A stretch of 64,000 bases of DNA, from the IMG/VR virus record IMGVR_UViG_3300032308_002092, positions 87,208-151,207 of that record; one strand, 5' to 3'. The stretch is from a virus. Every line of letters begins with the position of its first letter. Within the stretch, counting starts at the first letter, position 1. The translations under genes were made by a program, and so were the position numbers. Under the pieces are notes generated by a model. It was not told the DNA's origin, searched no databases, and worked only from the letters and a program-made list of their open reading frames with translations. Positions 19,873-26,762 of this stretch are shown in pieces.

Positions 19873-20139
19873 TTATGCGAGACCTACTGCACTCAGCTGC
19901 TGATCAAGAGTGTCGTCTTCCTTATCCTCCTCGAAGAACCGCTTGACATCGTCGTAAGTTAGTATCTCATCGGGGTCTTCAGTGCATATGAACCTCAAAC
20001 CTTCGTCAGTGTCCCACACCTCGAAGTCGTATATGGAGTGAACACCGGTGCTCACGCCTCCGTGTGACAGGAACTCACCTGCAGTTAGTCTACCATCGGC
20101 GATCGCTTCTTCTAACTCTCTGACTGTGATCTTACTCAT
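19873..20139 (-). CDS. Paralogous family B protein, copy 2
   Basis: 88 residues: VRELEEAIADGRLTAGEFLS, TGVHSIYDFEVWDTDEGLRF, TEDPDEILTYDDVKRFFEED, ending LDQQLSAVGLA. About half of the residues match copy 1 without gaps, showing a tandem duplication with hammerhead 5 at the junction. Function unknown. Confidence 0.75.
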   Translation of the reverse strand: MSKITVRELEEAIADGRLTAGEFLSHGGVSTGVHSIYDFEVWDTDEGLRFICTEDPDEILTYDDVKRFFEEDKEDDTLDQQLSAVGLA

Positions 20140-20162
20140 GACTTCTCCTCATGTTGTTCACA

Positions 20163-20182
20163 CATTAATAGAATCGGAAAAC
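20163..20182 (-). promoter_or_regulatory. TTTTCCGATTC motif
   Basis: Minus strand: TTTTCCGATTCTATTAATG, about 25 nt upstream of the family B copy 2 start. Confidence 0.42.
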
Positions 20183-20218
20183 ACACTAATAAATATTTAA
20201 GTTTTTCAACTCATTTAT

Positions 20219-20271
20219 TTATTAATAATATATAGTTTCGGAAACTATATCCCTGGGCGTAGCAGTGTCAG
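20219..20271 (-). repeat. Composite repeat: 17-nt element copy e plus palindromic box
   Basis: Core tgggcgtagcagtgtcag at 20254-20271. On the minus strand it is followed by a 9-bp hairpin (ATATAGTTT/AAACTATAT) with CCG in the loop, then ATATTATTAATAA. Upstream a GC-rich hairpin GGGTGCGGGC/GCCCGTACCC follows the stop of family A copy 3. Confidence 0.75.
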
Positions 20272-20298
20272 TGGGTACGGGCACCACGCCCGCACCCA
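20272..20298 (-). terminator. GC-rich hairpin after family A copy 3
   Basis: GGGTGCGGGC pairs with GCCCGTACCC (loop GTGGT; one mismatch) a few nt after the stop codon; no U-tract, the 17-nt element follows. Confidence 0.5.
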
Positions 20299-20304
20299 AC
20301 TCAC

Positions 20305-20754
20305 TTAGCCAACCAACTTCTGGAGGTGCTCGGGAAGCGCTGAGATATCCACGGTCTTCTCGGTCTTCACCGGAGCGTTGGCTGCGATGAACATCAGGAG
20401 CCCAGTAGGAATCTCCTTGCCTTGCTCAGCCAAGTACTTCTTAAGCGCGATCGCTTGCTTGTACTCATTGCTCCCACTTCGTGAGCCTGGGTTCTTAGCT
20501 ACGTACTTCACTCCGCCATTCAACTCGGGCGACTTACGTACCCAGTTGTCCAGCAGTCCCACCGAGTAACTCCTCATCTTCTCGGGAGTGTCGTGCTTAG
20601 CCCGAGCACCCGCGCTCATATCAATCTCACCATCAACCAAGCCTTGTGTGATCAGAGTCAAGCACTCTTCTTTCTGCTCCTTGGTCAACTTAACTCCGGG
20701 AGTAAATCCCTCGATCCCACTCACGATCGCTACGACTGCATCTACTTGCTTCAT
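20305..20754 (-). CDS. Paralogous family A protein, copy 3
   Basis: 149 residues from ATG 20754, behind GGAGTGTTAC as in copy 2. KEECLTLITQGLVDGEIDMS, then NWVRKSPELNGGVKYVAKNP / GSRSGSNEYKQAIALKK, and ISALPEHLQKLVG at the end. Preceded by hammerhead 6; its 3' flank holds a hairpin and copy e of the 17-nt element instead of a ribozyme. Confidence 0.8.
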   Translation of the reverse strand: MKQVDAVVAIVSGIEGFTPGVKLTKEQKEECLTLITQGLVDGEIDMSAGARAKHDTPEKMRSYSVGLLDNWVRKSPELNGGVKYVAKNPGSRSGSNEYKQAIALKKYLAEQGKEIPTGLLMFIAANAPVKTEKTVDISALPEHLQKLVG

Positions 20755-20773
20755 GTAACACTCCTTAAAGTTA

Positions 20774-20828
20774 GACTCATCAGTGCAACCACTTAGTTGC
20801 AGATACCCTTGCTATCGGGTATTTCGTC
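20774..20828 (-). ncRNA. Type II hammerhead ribozyme 6
   Basis: Stem III TACCC/GGGTA with loop GATAGCAA as in hammerhead 4; stem I TGCAAC/GTTGCA, changed on both sides compared with hammerheads 2 and 4. Core GAAA, TC, CTGATGA intact. It lies 1 nt after the stop of the 20830-20955 gene. Confidence 0.93.
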
Positions 20829-20829
20829 C

Positions 20830-20955
20830 TCACTTCTTCTTGAACACTAGTTCCTTAATCACATCGGATACAGTCAGAACTGCGAATCCCCCGACTAGAA
20901 CAACCATCAACATCCACGAGAGTTGCCAGAGATAGATCAGGTAAATCAATTCCAT
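20830..20955 (-). CDS. Small membrane protein, 41 aa
   Basis: ATG 20955 after AAGGAGG. One long hydrophobic helix (LSWMLMVVLVGGFAVLTV), Lys-rich end (VFKKK). Function unknown. Confidence 0.6.
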   Translation of the reverse strand: MELIYLIYLWQLSWMLMVVLVGGFAVLTVSDVIKELVFKKK

Positions 20956-20970
20956 CGGATCCTCCTTGTA

Positions 20971-20990
20971 GAGATAGTTAGAATCGGGGA
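20971..20990 (-). promoter_or_regulatory. CCCCGATTC motif
   Basis: Minus strand: TCCCCGATTCTAACTATC, 20 nt upstream of ATG 20955. The rest of the gap to 21173 shows no gene. Confidence 0.4.
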
Positions 20991-21173
20991 GGTTATTCTC
21001 ACCCGTTTCCTTCAGTAAGGGGAGGTAATATCGGGAAGTATACCCGCTAGCCTCTGCTTACAGGGAACCCCTTGTTTCGGAAGTACCGATGAGGGTGCCT
21101 AAACACTCTCTACATACTACTTTTACAACTATTGCCATAAGGGATAAACAACCATACCCACCGCCCTTACCCT

Positions 21174-21836
21174 CTATAGACGCCCACTAGCCTTAAAACG
21201 ACTCTTGGGTACTGGTACCCCAAGCTCCTTACATGCCTTCTCAGTTATCTCCCGCTTCCTGAGCCACTCCTTAAGCCTTGCCTTCTCCGCTTCCACTTCT
21301 AGCGCTACCTCACGAGCTTCCCTCTCCCTCGCCTCTCTGTACTTAGCCTCGCCCTTAGCACGAGCCACGGCTATCATCTTAGCCTTTGCCTCTTCTCTCG
21401 TCATCCCGCTGTAGTCGGGTCTAGGCTCGGCCGGCTTAGGCGGCACCGCGTTTGCCACAACGGCGACACCGGATATCTCCGCATCTAGGTAACGAGCCTT
21501 GGCCCAGATCGCATCGATCTTGTCTTGGCTCAGCCATACCGATGCAGGCTTCTGGTTCTTGTCACGGTTGCAGGTCATGCACAAAGGAACCACGTTTAGG
21601 CGCTTGGTGCCGGTAGTCTCGACGAGGACGAAGTCACCGCCGTTGCACTTCGGCACGAAGAAGTGGTCTAGCTCCATGCCGTTGTCGTTGGCACCGCAGT
21701 TGGCACAGGCGCAGTCAAAGGCCTTTAGCAGCTTTAGGGTGTAGCTGCGGCGGAAGCCTTGCTCCCTAGCCGAGTAGCGCTTGTACGAGTTCTGATCTGT
21801 TTTGTATAGGGATGGGTCTTCACTTGGTCTTGTCAC
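21174..21836 (-). CDS. HNH endonuclease
   Basis: 220 residues from GTG 21836 (GGAG 6 nt upstream). Residues about 35-95 form an HNH nuclease domain: zinc-binding CANC and CMTC, the catalytic LDHFFVPKCNGG, and NVVPLCMTCNRDKNQ. The C-terminal half is a long Ala/Glu/Arg coiled coil (AKAKMIAVARAKGEAKYREA) ending in a basic patch, which could bind DNA or a partner. It may be a homing endonuclease or an accessory nuclease; no intron or insertion site is apparent beside it. The lysozyme gene follows on the same strand upstream. Confidence 0.85.
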   Translation of the reverse strand: MTRPSEDPSLYKTDQNSYKRYSAREQGFRRSYTLKLLKAFDCACANCGANDNGMELDHFFVPKCNGGDFVLVETTGTKRLNVVPLCMTCNRDKNQKPASVWLSQDKIDAIWAKARYLDAEISGVAVVANAVPPKPAEPRPDYSGMTREEAKAKMIAVARAKGEAKYREAREREAREVALEVEAEKARLKEWLRKREITEKACKELGVPVPKSRFKASGRL

Positions 21837-21907
21837 GATTGTCTCCTCATATCACGTAGACGAGGAGGGTATGGGATCGGGGAATATTGGGGGTAGGGCC
21901 GATCGAC

Positions 21908-22507
21908 TTACTTCAGGAACAAGGCTCTTTCTGCTTGGCGGCGCCTAGTTAGGCCAGCCATCACTTGGCCTTTTGCTTTATCCCACTTTAAGAACTCATC
22001 TGCGGCTTCTTGGAACTTACCCTCGTTGACTCGCTTAAGTAGGGTGGATCCACTTAAGTTACCGACGCCGCAATTGTATGCGAAGCTAACTAGCGCGGAG
22101 AACTGGTTGTCGTTTATGTTCGAGGTGACTAGATCATTTACTTGTTTGCAGAACCTCTCTAGGTCTGTTGTCTTTCTCTGGTCCGCTTGGACTTGGGTCC
22201 ACTGCGTGTTTGGTCCGATCTTCGTGGGCTTGCCCTGCGCATCTAGGTTGAAGTAGTCTAAGCCGGTTGATCCCCAGCCGACTGTCCAAGGGTCGCCTGA
22301 CATATTTTCCCAACCCTTGACCCTCTTACTTAAAATCTTTCTTAGTTGTTGGGCTAGGGCTGAGGCCGGGTCCGCATAGGCCTTTAGGACGCAAGACTCG
22401 TAGGACTTTATCAAGTCCATGCCTTCTTTAGTTATAGTTCTCACTTTGTCGTCTCCTTCTTTTGGAGGTTCAGGGATAATATTCTTCACCATATCGAATA
22501 CGTTCAT
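21908..22507 (-). CDS. Endolysin, GH24 lysozyme
   Basis: 199 residues. Cleaves the N-acetylmuramic acid to N-acetylglucosamine bond of peptidoglycan. KEGMDLIKSYESCVLKAYAD holds the catalytic Glu of the family, and DPWTVGWGSTG the conserved Thr; between them is a ~25-residue insert (QLRKILSKRVKGWENMSGD) absent from T4-type enzymes. NDNQFSALVSFAYNCGVGNL and LTRRRQAERALFL complete the domain. No signal peptide, so a holin must release it. It overlaps the next upstream gene by 4 bp. Confidence 0.93.
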   Translation of the reverse strand: MNVFDMVKNIIPEPPKEGDDKVRTITKEGMDLIKSYESCVLKAYADPASALAQQLRKILSKRVKGWENMSGDPWTVGWGSTGLDYFNLDAQGKPTKIGPNTQWTQVQADQRKTTDLERFCKQVNDLVTSNINDNQFSALVSFAYNCGVGNLSGSTLLKRVNEGKFQEAADEFLKWDKAKGQVMAGLTRRRQAERALFLK

Positions 22508-22722
22508 CTTTGCTCAACCTCTATTAGCTTATCTATTATGGCAGATACTGCGGCCCTAGAGTAGGAGCCATCCCCGGTTCGCTTAAAACCAACCGCGTCT
22601 GCGCAGCTAGTATAAGTTCCGTCTGCCCTCTTCTTCATCTTTGCTAGAGGGCAGGTTTCACAAACCGACTGTGAAAAACTGTTGCATGAGTCCGTGTCTG
22701 CTATGATATATAAGTGTTCCAT
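22504..22722 (-). CDS. Cys-rich hypothetical protein, 72 aa
   Basis: ATG 22722 (MEHLYIIADTDSCNSF); the longer frame upstream runs into the divergent plus-strand gene. SVCETCPLAKMKKRADGTYTSC gives four Cys that could bind zinc. Coupled to the lysozyme gene by a 4-bp overlap. Confidence 0.65.
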   Translation of the reverse strand: MEHLYIIADTDSCNSFSQSVCETCPLAKMKKRADGTYTSCADAVGFKRTGDGSYSRAAVSAIIDKLIEVEQR

Positions 22723-22746
22723 GTTTGTATTATAACAGGAAATGAG

Positions 22747-23529
22747 ATGACGAACCCAATAGATAAGCCAAACGCCCCTACTCCTGTATCGCCCCAATCC
22801 TATAATAGTTATATGCCACCCAATATACACGACTTTAGTGTAAAGAGGGATTCCTTTAATGAGCTTATACAGAACAGAGGGATCAGGTTCCTTCACTCTA
22901 AGGCTTACCCGTGCTCAAACATGAAGAGCCTGAGTGACAACAACCACGATCCGCTTTGTCCCCACTGCGATGGAAGCGGCATACTATACTACGATACAAA
23001 AGAGATATTTGGTTTCTTCTCGTCTAATTCAATCGAACGTCAGTTCGAGAAACAAGGCGTCTGGGAGATCGGTACCGTAGTGGTCACGTTCCCAACTGAG
23101 TATCCAGATGGCGTCGAAGCAGACTTTTCTATGTTCGATAAGGTACAAGTTACTGATTTTACAGTAAGATTATGGGAACTAAAGGAGTTTGAGACTAGGG
23201 TCGGGCTTATACAAAAACTAAGATATCCAATAGTTAAAACAGCTAGGATTGAAGCCGCCAATAACTCCACTAGAAAAGAATACATTGAGGGACAAGACTT
23301 TAATATAGTTGATGGAAGTATAGCCTGGATTCAAGGAAGACAGCCTCCCGAAGGACAGGTGTACTCTGCTAATTATTACTGTAAGCCAGTGTATATAGTG
23401 CTGAATCCGATGAGAGAACTAAGGGTGACACAAGAGATGTCAGGAACGGAGAAGACAGCTAGGAGAATGCCGCAGCAGGTTGTTCTTCGTAGGGACTTCT
23501 TTGTTAATGGCCCAGAAACACTGAAGTAA
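22747..23529 (+). CDS. Virion neck/connector-type protein with zinc motif
   Basis: 260 residues from ATG 22747, AGGA 6 nt upstream; first gene of the late plus-strand series, divergent from 22722. Residues about 75-85 hold PLCPHCDGSG, a CxxCxGxG zinc-knuckle phrase seen in small structural proteins of myoviruses. The rest is beta-rich (TVVVTFPTEYPDGVEADFSM, IVDGSIAWIQGRQPPEGQVY). Position directly before the tail genes suggests a neck or head-completion role. Confidence 0.7.
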   Translation: MTNPIDKPNAPTPVSPQSYNSYMPPNIHDFSVKRDSFNELIQNRGIRFLHSKAYPCSNMKSLSDNNHDPLCPHCDGSGILYYDTKEIFGFFSSNSIERQFEKQGVWEIGTVVVTFPTEYPDGVEADFSMFDKVQVTDFTVRLWELKEFETRVGLIQKLRYPIVKTARIEAANNSTRKEYIEGQDFNIVDGSIAWIQGRQPPEGQVYSANYYCKPVYIVLNPMRELRVTQEMSGTEKTARRMPQQVVLRRDFFVNGPETLK

Positions 23530-23543
23530 GCCCCTTGAGACCG

Positions 23544-23549
23544 TATAAT
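23544..23549 (+). promoter_or_regulatory. TATAAT box within an AGACC/GGTCT inverted repeat
   Basis: Located 29 bp before ATG 23578; the box is the centre of a 5-bp inverted repeat (23538-23554). No TTGACA-like -35. Confidence 0.55.
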
Positions 23550-23577
23550 GGTCTATAGGGAATACGGAGATTAGCCA

Positions 23578-25041
23578 ATGCCACAGTTCGCGTCTAAGAA
23601 GCAGTACAGGATGATGATGGCTATCATGCACGGTGGCAAGGGCAAAACATCGCGTGGCGATAGTGGTCCACCAAAATCTGTAGCTGAGAAATACTCTGGG
23701 GGCGGCAAAGATCTGACCGAGTCTAAGGGTAAAGAAGACAGGGGTGGACGATGGGACAAAGAAAAGAAGGCCAAGCACTCCGAGAAGGCTAAGTTTAAAA
23801 AAGCAGACATCAAGGGTGTTGGAGTCATCGTTCAGAACGACGAAGGTGCTATCCTTATAGGCACCAACCCCGAAAACGGCCAGAAGATGCTTCCAGGTGG
23901 CGGTGTCGACGATGGCGAGCTTCCGATGGAAGCAGCTATTAGAGAGCTATCTGAAGAGTCTGGCTTAGAGGCTCAAGAGGCCAAAGAATTAGACGCTGAC
24001 GAATATGGCGCGGTGTTTCTGGTTAGGAAGTTTTCTGGTTCACTAAAAGATACTAAAGAGATGGTTGATGCCAAGTTCGTATCCGTTAAGGATATCCCCT
24101 GGCACAAACTAAGGGAATGCTGTATCCCTGGGCTTAGCAGATTTGTGTCAGAGCAAATGAAGAAGTCTAAGAAGCTCGACGACATGCTTTATCTAGAGAA
24201 GCTAGAGAAGAATATTATTCGCTCATCTCAAGTAGCTCATGCTGTGTACGAGATGACTCATGGCGATGCCTTAAAGCTGATTGGCAATAAAACATTTCGC
24301 ATACTTCGAGATGGCATCAAGGGCATGGGCGACGATGAAGTCAAAGAGATCGAGATGGGACCATATACGATGGTCGTCAGAAAGCACGTCAACGACGTGT
24401 ACTCTGGGCACATACGCGACGGACACAAAACAATCCATAATTTTGTAAACAGATCTCTCCCTGCTCTCACAGGTGAGCTGATGAGCGTGTTCGAGTGGTA
24501 CCTACCAGAAGATATCCCAGATCTAGAGATAGAAGAAGACGACAAGCTTTCTGACGATACCCTAGATAGTGGTATCGAAAAAATGATCCACAACTATAGA
24601 AACTACAATTTAGCAGATGTCTACGATGAGATGGAGTCAATCAGGCAAGAAGTCAGGCACGGCGTTGCGGTTGACCTACAGCAGATCGAAGATAGGGTTG
24701 GCAAGCTCATAGATAAGCTCGAGTCTAAGTTGGATGACATGTCTGATAAGCACAACTCTCTAGCGCGAGAGCTTGGCTCTGACATAGACGAGTTGGAATC
24801 TAAGTTAAGGGAACTTAGAAGCAAAGTGCCCGATAAAGACGATAAGACGGTTGTCAACGCTGTTTCTCAAGAAACACCTAATGTAGGTAGGGTTCTAGAC
24901 ACGTTTTACAACTATCTGTCAAAACCAACTGTGACGATAGAACCCAATGGAAGGATTCAGATATCCTTTTCTTCAGACTGGTCAACCCTGGATCAGGGTA
25001 ATTTCTTAACCGATCTGAAGGCGAAAGTTGCTAAAAAATGA
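23578..25041 (+). CDS. Nudix-domain structural-cluster protein
   Basis: 487 residues. The N-terminal 60 residues (PQFASKKQYRMMMAIMHGGK then Gly/Lys-rich) resemble the disordered N-termini of phage head/scaffold proteins. Residues about 80-190 are a Nudix hydrolase domain with a perfect box: G-x5-E-x7-REL-SEE-SGL (GGVDDGELPMEAAIREL). The C-terminal 300 residues include HGDALKLIGNKTF, a coiled coil (about 370-420, KLIDKLESKLDDMSDKHNSL) and a beta-rich end. A nucleotide- or ADP-ribose-hydrolysing enzyme fused to structural sequence in a virion operon is unusual. It may be packaged with the particle. Confidence 0.85.
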   Translation: MPQFASKKQYRMMMAIMHGGKGKTSRGDSGPPKSVAEKYSGGGKDLTESKGKEDRGGRWDKEKKAKHSEKAKFKKADIKGVGVIVQNDEGAILIGTNPENGQKMLPGGGVDDGELPMEAAIRELSEESGLEAQEAKELDADEYGAVFLVRKFSGSLKDTKEMVDAKFVSVKDIPWHKLRECCIPGLSRFVSEQMKKSKKLDDMLYLEKLEKNIIRSSQVAHAVYEMTHGDALKLIGNKTFRILRDGIKGMGDDEVKEIEMGPYTMVVRKHVNDVYSGHIRDGHKTIHNFVNRSLPALTGELMSVFEWYLPEDIPDLEIEEDDKLSDDTLDSGIEKMIHNYRNYNLADVYDEMESIRQEVRHGVAVDLQQIEDRVGKLIDKLESKLDDMSDKHNSLARELGSDIDELESKLRELRSKVPDKDDKTVVNAVSQETPNVGRVLDTFYNYLSKPTVTIEPNGRIQISFSSDWSTLDQGNFLTDLKAKVAKK

Positions 25042-25748
25042 TAGACTACAAGGTGAGTCAACTCAGACTCTACTTGTCGAGTAGAGGTGTCTCTCAAGAT
25101 ACGATCGAGACCATAATCGATAGTATTAACTCCTCAGCTCAAAGTCAGATAGCCTCAATACTTGAGAACAATGTATTCGCCGCCTCTCAAAGAGCAGAGG
25201 AGATGAGGGCAAAAGGCTTTATATCCGAGATCGTCGTCAGACCTACCGGGAGTGGTCTGGAGATAACGACCGATAGTGGTAATCATGATTTTAGTAAACA
25301 ACCCTTTCCAATGCTAGATAGGTTGCTCGCTAAGGGTAAGGTCTCTAAAGACGGATCTATGTATAAGACCATACCTATCGGCTCCAATAATAAAAATATG
25401 ACAACTGTGGTTAAGGATGTTGCTGCGGGTGTGAGTTCTATAAGGGACTCCAATGACAAGCCAAGATCTTTGACTGAAGCGGTTAATAGCATGGCCCAAT
25501 CTTTTGGACTGGGTGCTAGACCTATGATTAAGACGTCGGAGTCAAAACCCCAATCTCAAGTACAATTTAGAACAGCGAGCAGTAAGCAGGATAGAAACAC
25601 CCAGTGGGTTCAACCTGGCATAGATGCTGATATGACTCCTATCTTGAATGAGATAAATGCAACGATGGCAGCCGATATAGAAAACGCAATAGACTCTGCT
25701 ATTAGAGAGCACCAGATGGAGATAGACTATGCCATTCGCAATGCCTGA
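25038..25748 (+). CDS. Hypothetical neck/tail-completion protein, 236 aa
   Basis: ATGA overlap with the Nudix gene. Helical N-terminus (QDTIETIIDSINSSAQSQIA), a mixed middle, and a C-terminal amphipathic helix (ENAIDSAIREHQMEIDYAIR). Position and length fit the HK97-gp10-like tail-completion group, but no diagnostic motif is visible. Confidence 0.65.
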   Translation: MIDYKVSQLRLYLSSRGVSQDTIETIIDSINSSAQSQIASILENNVFAASQRAEEMRAKGFISEIVVRPTGSGLEITTDSGNHDFSKQPFPMLDRLLAKGKVSKDGSMYKTIPIGSNNKNMTTVVKDVAAGVSSIRDSNDKPRSLTEAVNSMAQSFGLGARPMIKTSESKPQSQVQFRTASSKQDRNTQWVQPGIDADMTPILNEINATMAADIENAIDSAIREHQMEIDYAIRNA

Positions 25749-26379
25749 GATAGCTGTCTCTAAGTTAATAAGCCATGGATTACAACAACTTAGGGCGGAC
25801 GAAGAATCCTTTAGAGATCTTTTTTGCTACTTAAGTCACGACCCATTTATGATCGATGCTTACGGACCAGCCTACGTAGATAGGTTGTGGGAATGGTTTA
25901 ACACCGATAAAATAAGGGTTATTCAGGGCTGGTCTCTAAATATGCAGAGCGTGCCATGCTACTCTATAACTCTATCTTCTGAGGTTGAAGATGAGTCTAC
26001 GGCAGCTCTGAGCGACTACTATGGTGACGCTGAGTGCAGCGAGCTACTTGTATACCCAAAGATAGTGAATCTTGATATAGGGTGTCACGCAAGTAAATCC
26101 CCAGATCAAGTACTTTGGCTTTACTACATACTTTCATACCTTCTGTTTAAAAATAAAAGGTATGCAGAATCAATGGGTTTGGAGCTACAGACAGCTACAG
26201 CATCAGACTGGGCTAGGGAAAACGGCAAGACCCCAGAGAACATCTACACTAGATGGGTAAGAATGCGAGTAAAATCATGGGATACACTAATAGGAGATAG
26301 GTTCTCAGGACCTTACGATTTGGAAATAGAATTAGACGTAGAAAGGCTTAACAATGAGCAAGAAAACACAGAAGAATAA
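25729..26379 (+). CDS. Hypothetical tail-terminator-type protein, 216 aa
   Basis: ATG 25729 is chosen because GGAG lies 7 nt upstream; 25741 is an alternative. Contains MPEIAVSKLISHGLQQLRAD and a C-terminal segment RMRVKSWDTLIGDRFSGPYD. Its position directly before the sheath gene suggests tail terminator or sheath terminator. Function inferred from order only. Confidence 0.65.
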   Translation: MPFAMPEIAVSKLISHGLQQLRADEESFRDLFCYLSHDPFMIDAYGPAYVDRLWEWFNTDKIRVIQGWSLNMQSVPCYSITLSSEVEDESTAALSDYYGDAECSELLVYPKIVNLDIGCHASKSPDQVLWLYYILSYLLFKNKRYAESMGLELQTATASDWARENGKTPENIYTRWVRMRVKSWDTLIGDRFSGPYDLEIELDVERLNNEQENTEE

Positions 26380-26668
26380 CCCGCAACCTGCACCAGTGAG
26401 TCCAGAGCCTGCAGTGGTTGATTGGGCTGCTATTGCCGCTCTAGAGAAGCAGGCTCTAGAAGCCGCTAGAAAGATTGAGCCAATCGTAAGCAGTGAGCCA
26501 GAGGCTTTATCGTTTGAAGACTGGTGGTTACTCCGCGAAGTCCTCATCAATAAGCCCGGCCATTATAAAGAGATACTCAAGGCTGACTTCAATGCCCGCG
26601 GCCTGAGTAAGAAAGAGCCGCTTGAGCGGTGGGACTGGGCTGGTAAGCAGTTTGGACTTAAGTGGTGA
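26354..26668 (+). CDS. Hypothetical protein, 104 aa
   Basis: Overlaps the previous gene by 26 bp. Pro/Ala-rich start (KNNPQPAPVSPEPAVVDWAA), then a Trp-containing helical part (EDWWLLREVLINKPGHYKEI). Role unknown, last gene before the sheath promoter. Confidence 0.6.
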   Translation: MSKKTQKNNPQPAPVSPEPAVVDWAAIAALEKQALEAARKIEPIVSSEPEALSFEDWWLLREVLINKPGHYKEILKADFNARGLSKKEPLERWDWAGKQFGLKW

Positions 26669-26716
26669 GCTAAGTAGGGTTTTTGAGTTAGATAATCCTC
26701 AACTACCCACATAGGT

Positions 26717-26722
26717 TATAAT
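26717..26722 (+). promoter_or_regulatory. TATAAT box before the sheath gene
   Basis: Located 41 bp before ATG 26763 in a 94-bp leader with SD TTGGAGG. A TTGAGT at 26683 is too far away (28 bp) for a normal -35. Confidence 0.55.
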
Positions 26723-26762
26723 GAAGAGTGATCTTTTAGGACTAGGATTGGAGGTCAAATAA

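Noticed and set aside
8028-20271. The 17-nt element as part of a twister or other known ribozyme
   Set aside because: No constant partner strands or second conserved segment can be found around the five copies.
22728-22736. A promoter TATTATAAC just before the first late gene
   Set aside because: Transcription from it would start within a few bases of the ATG and miss the SD; the real promoter is probably elsewhere, unless the message is leaderless.
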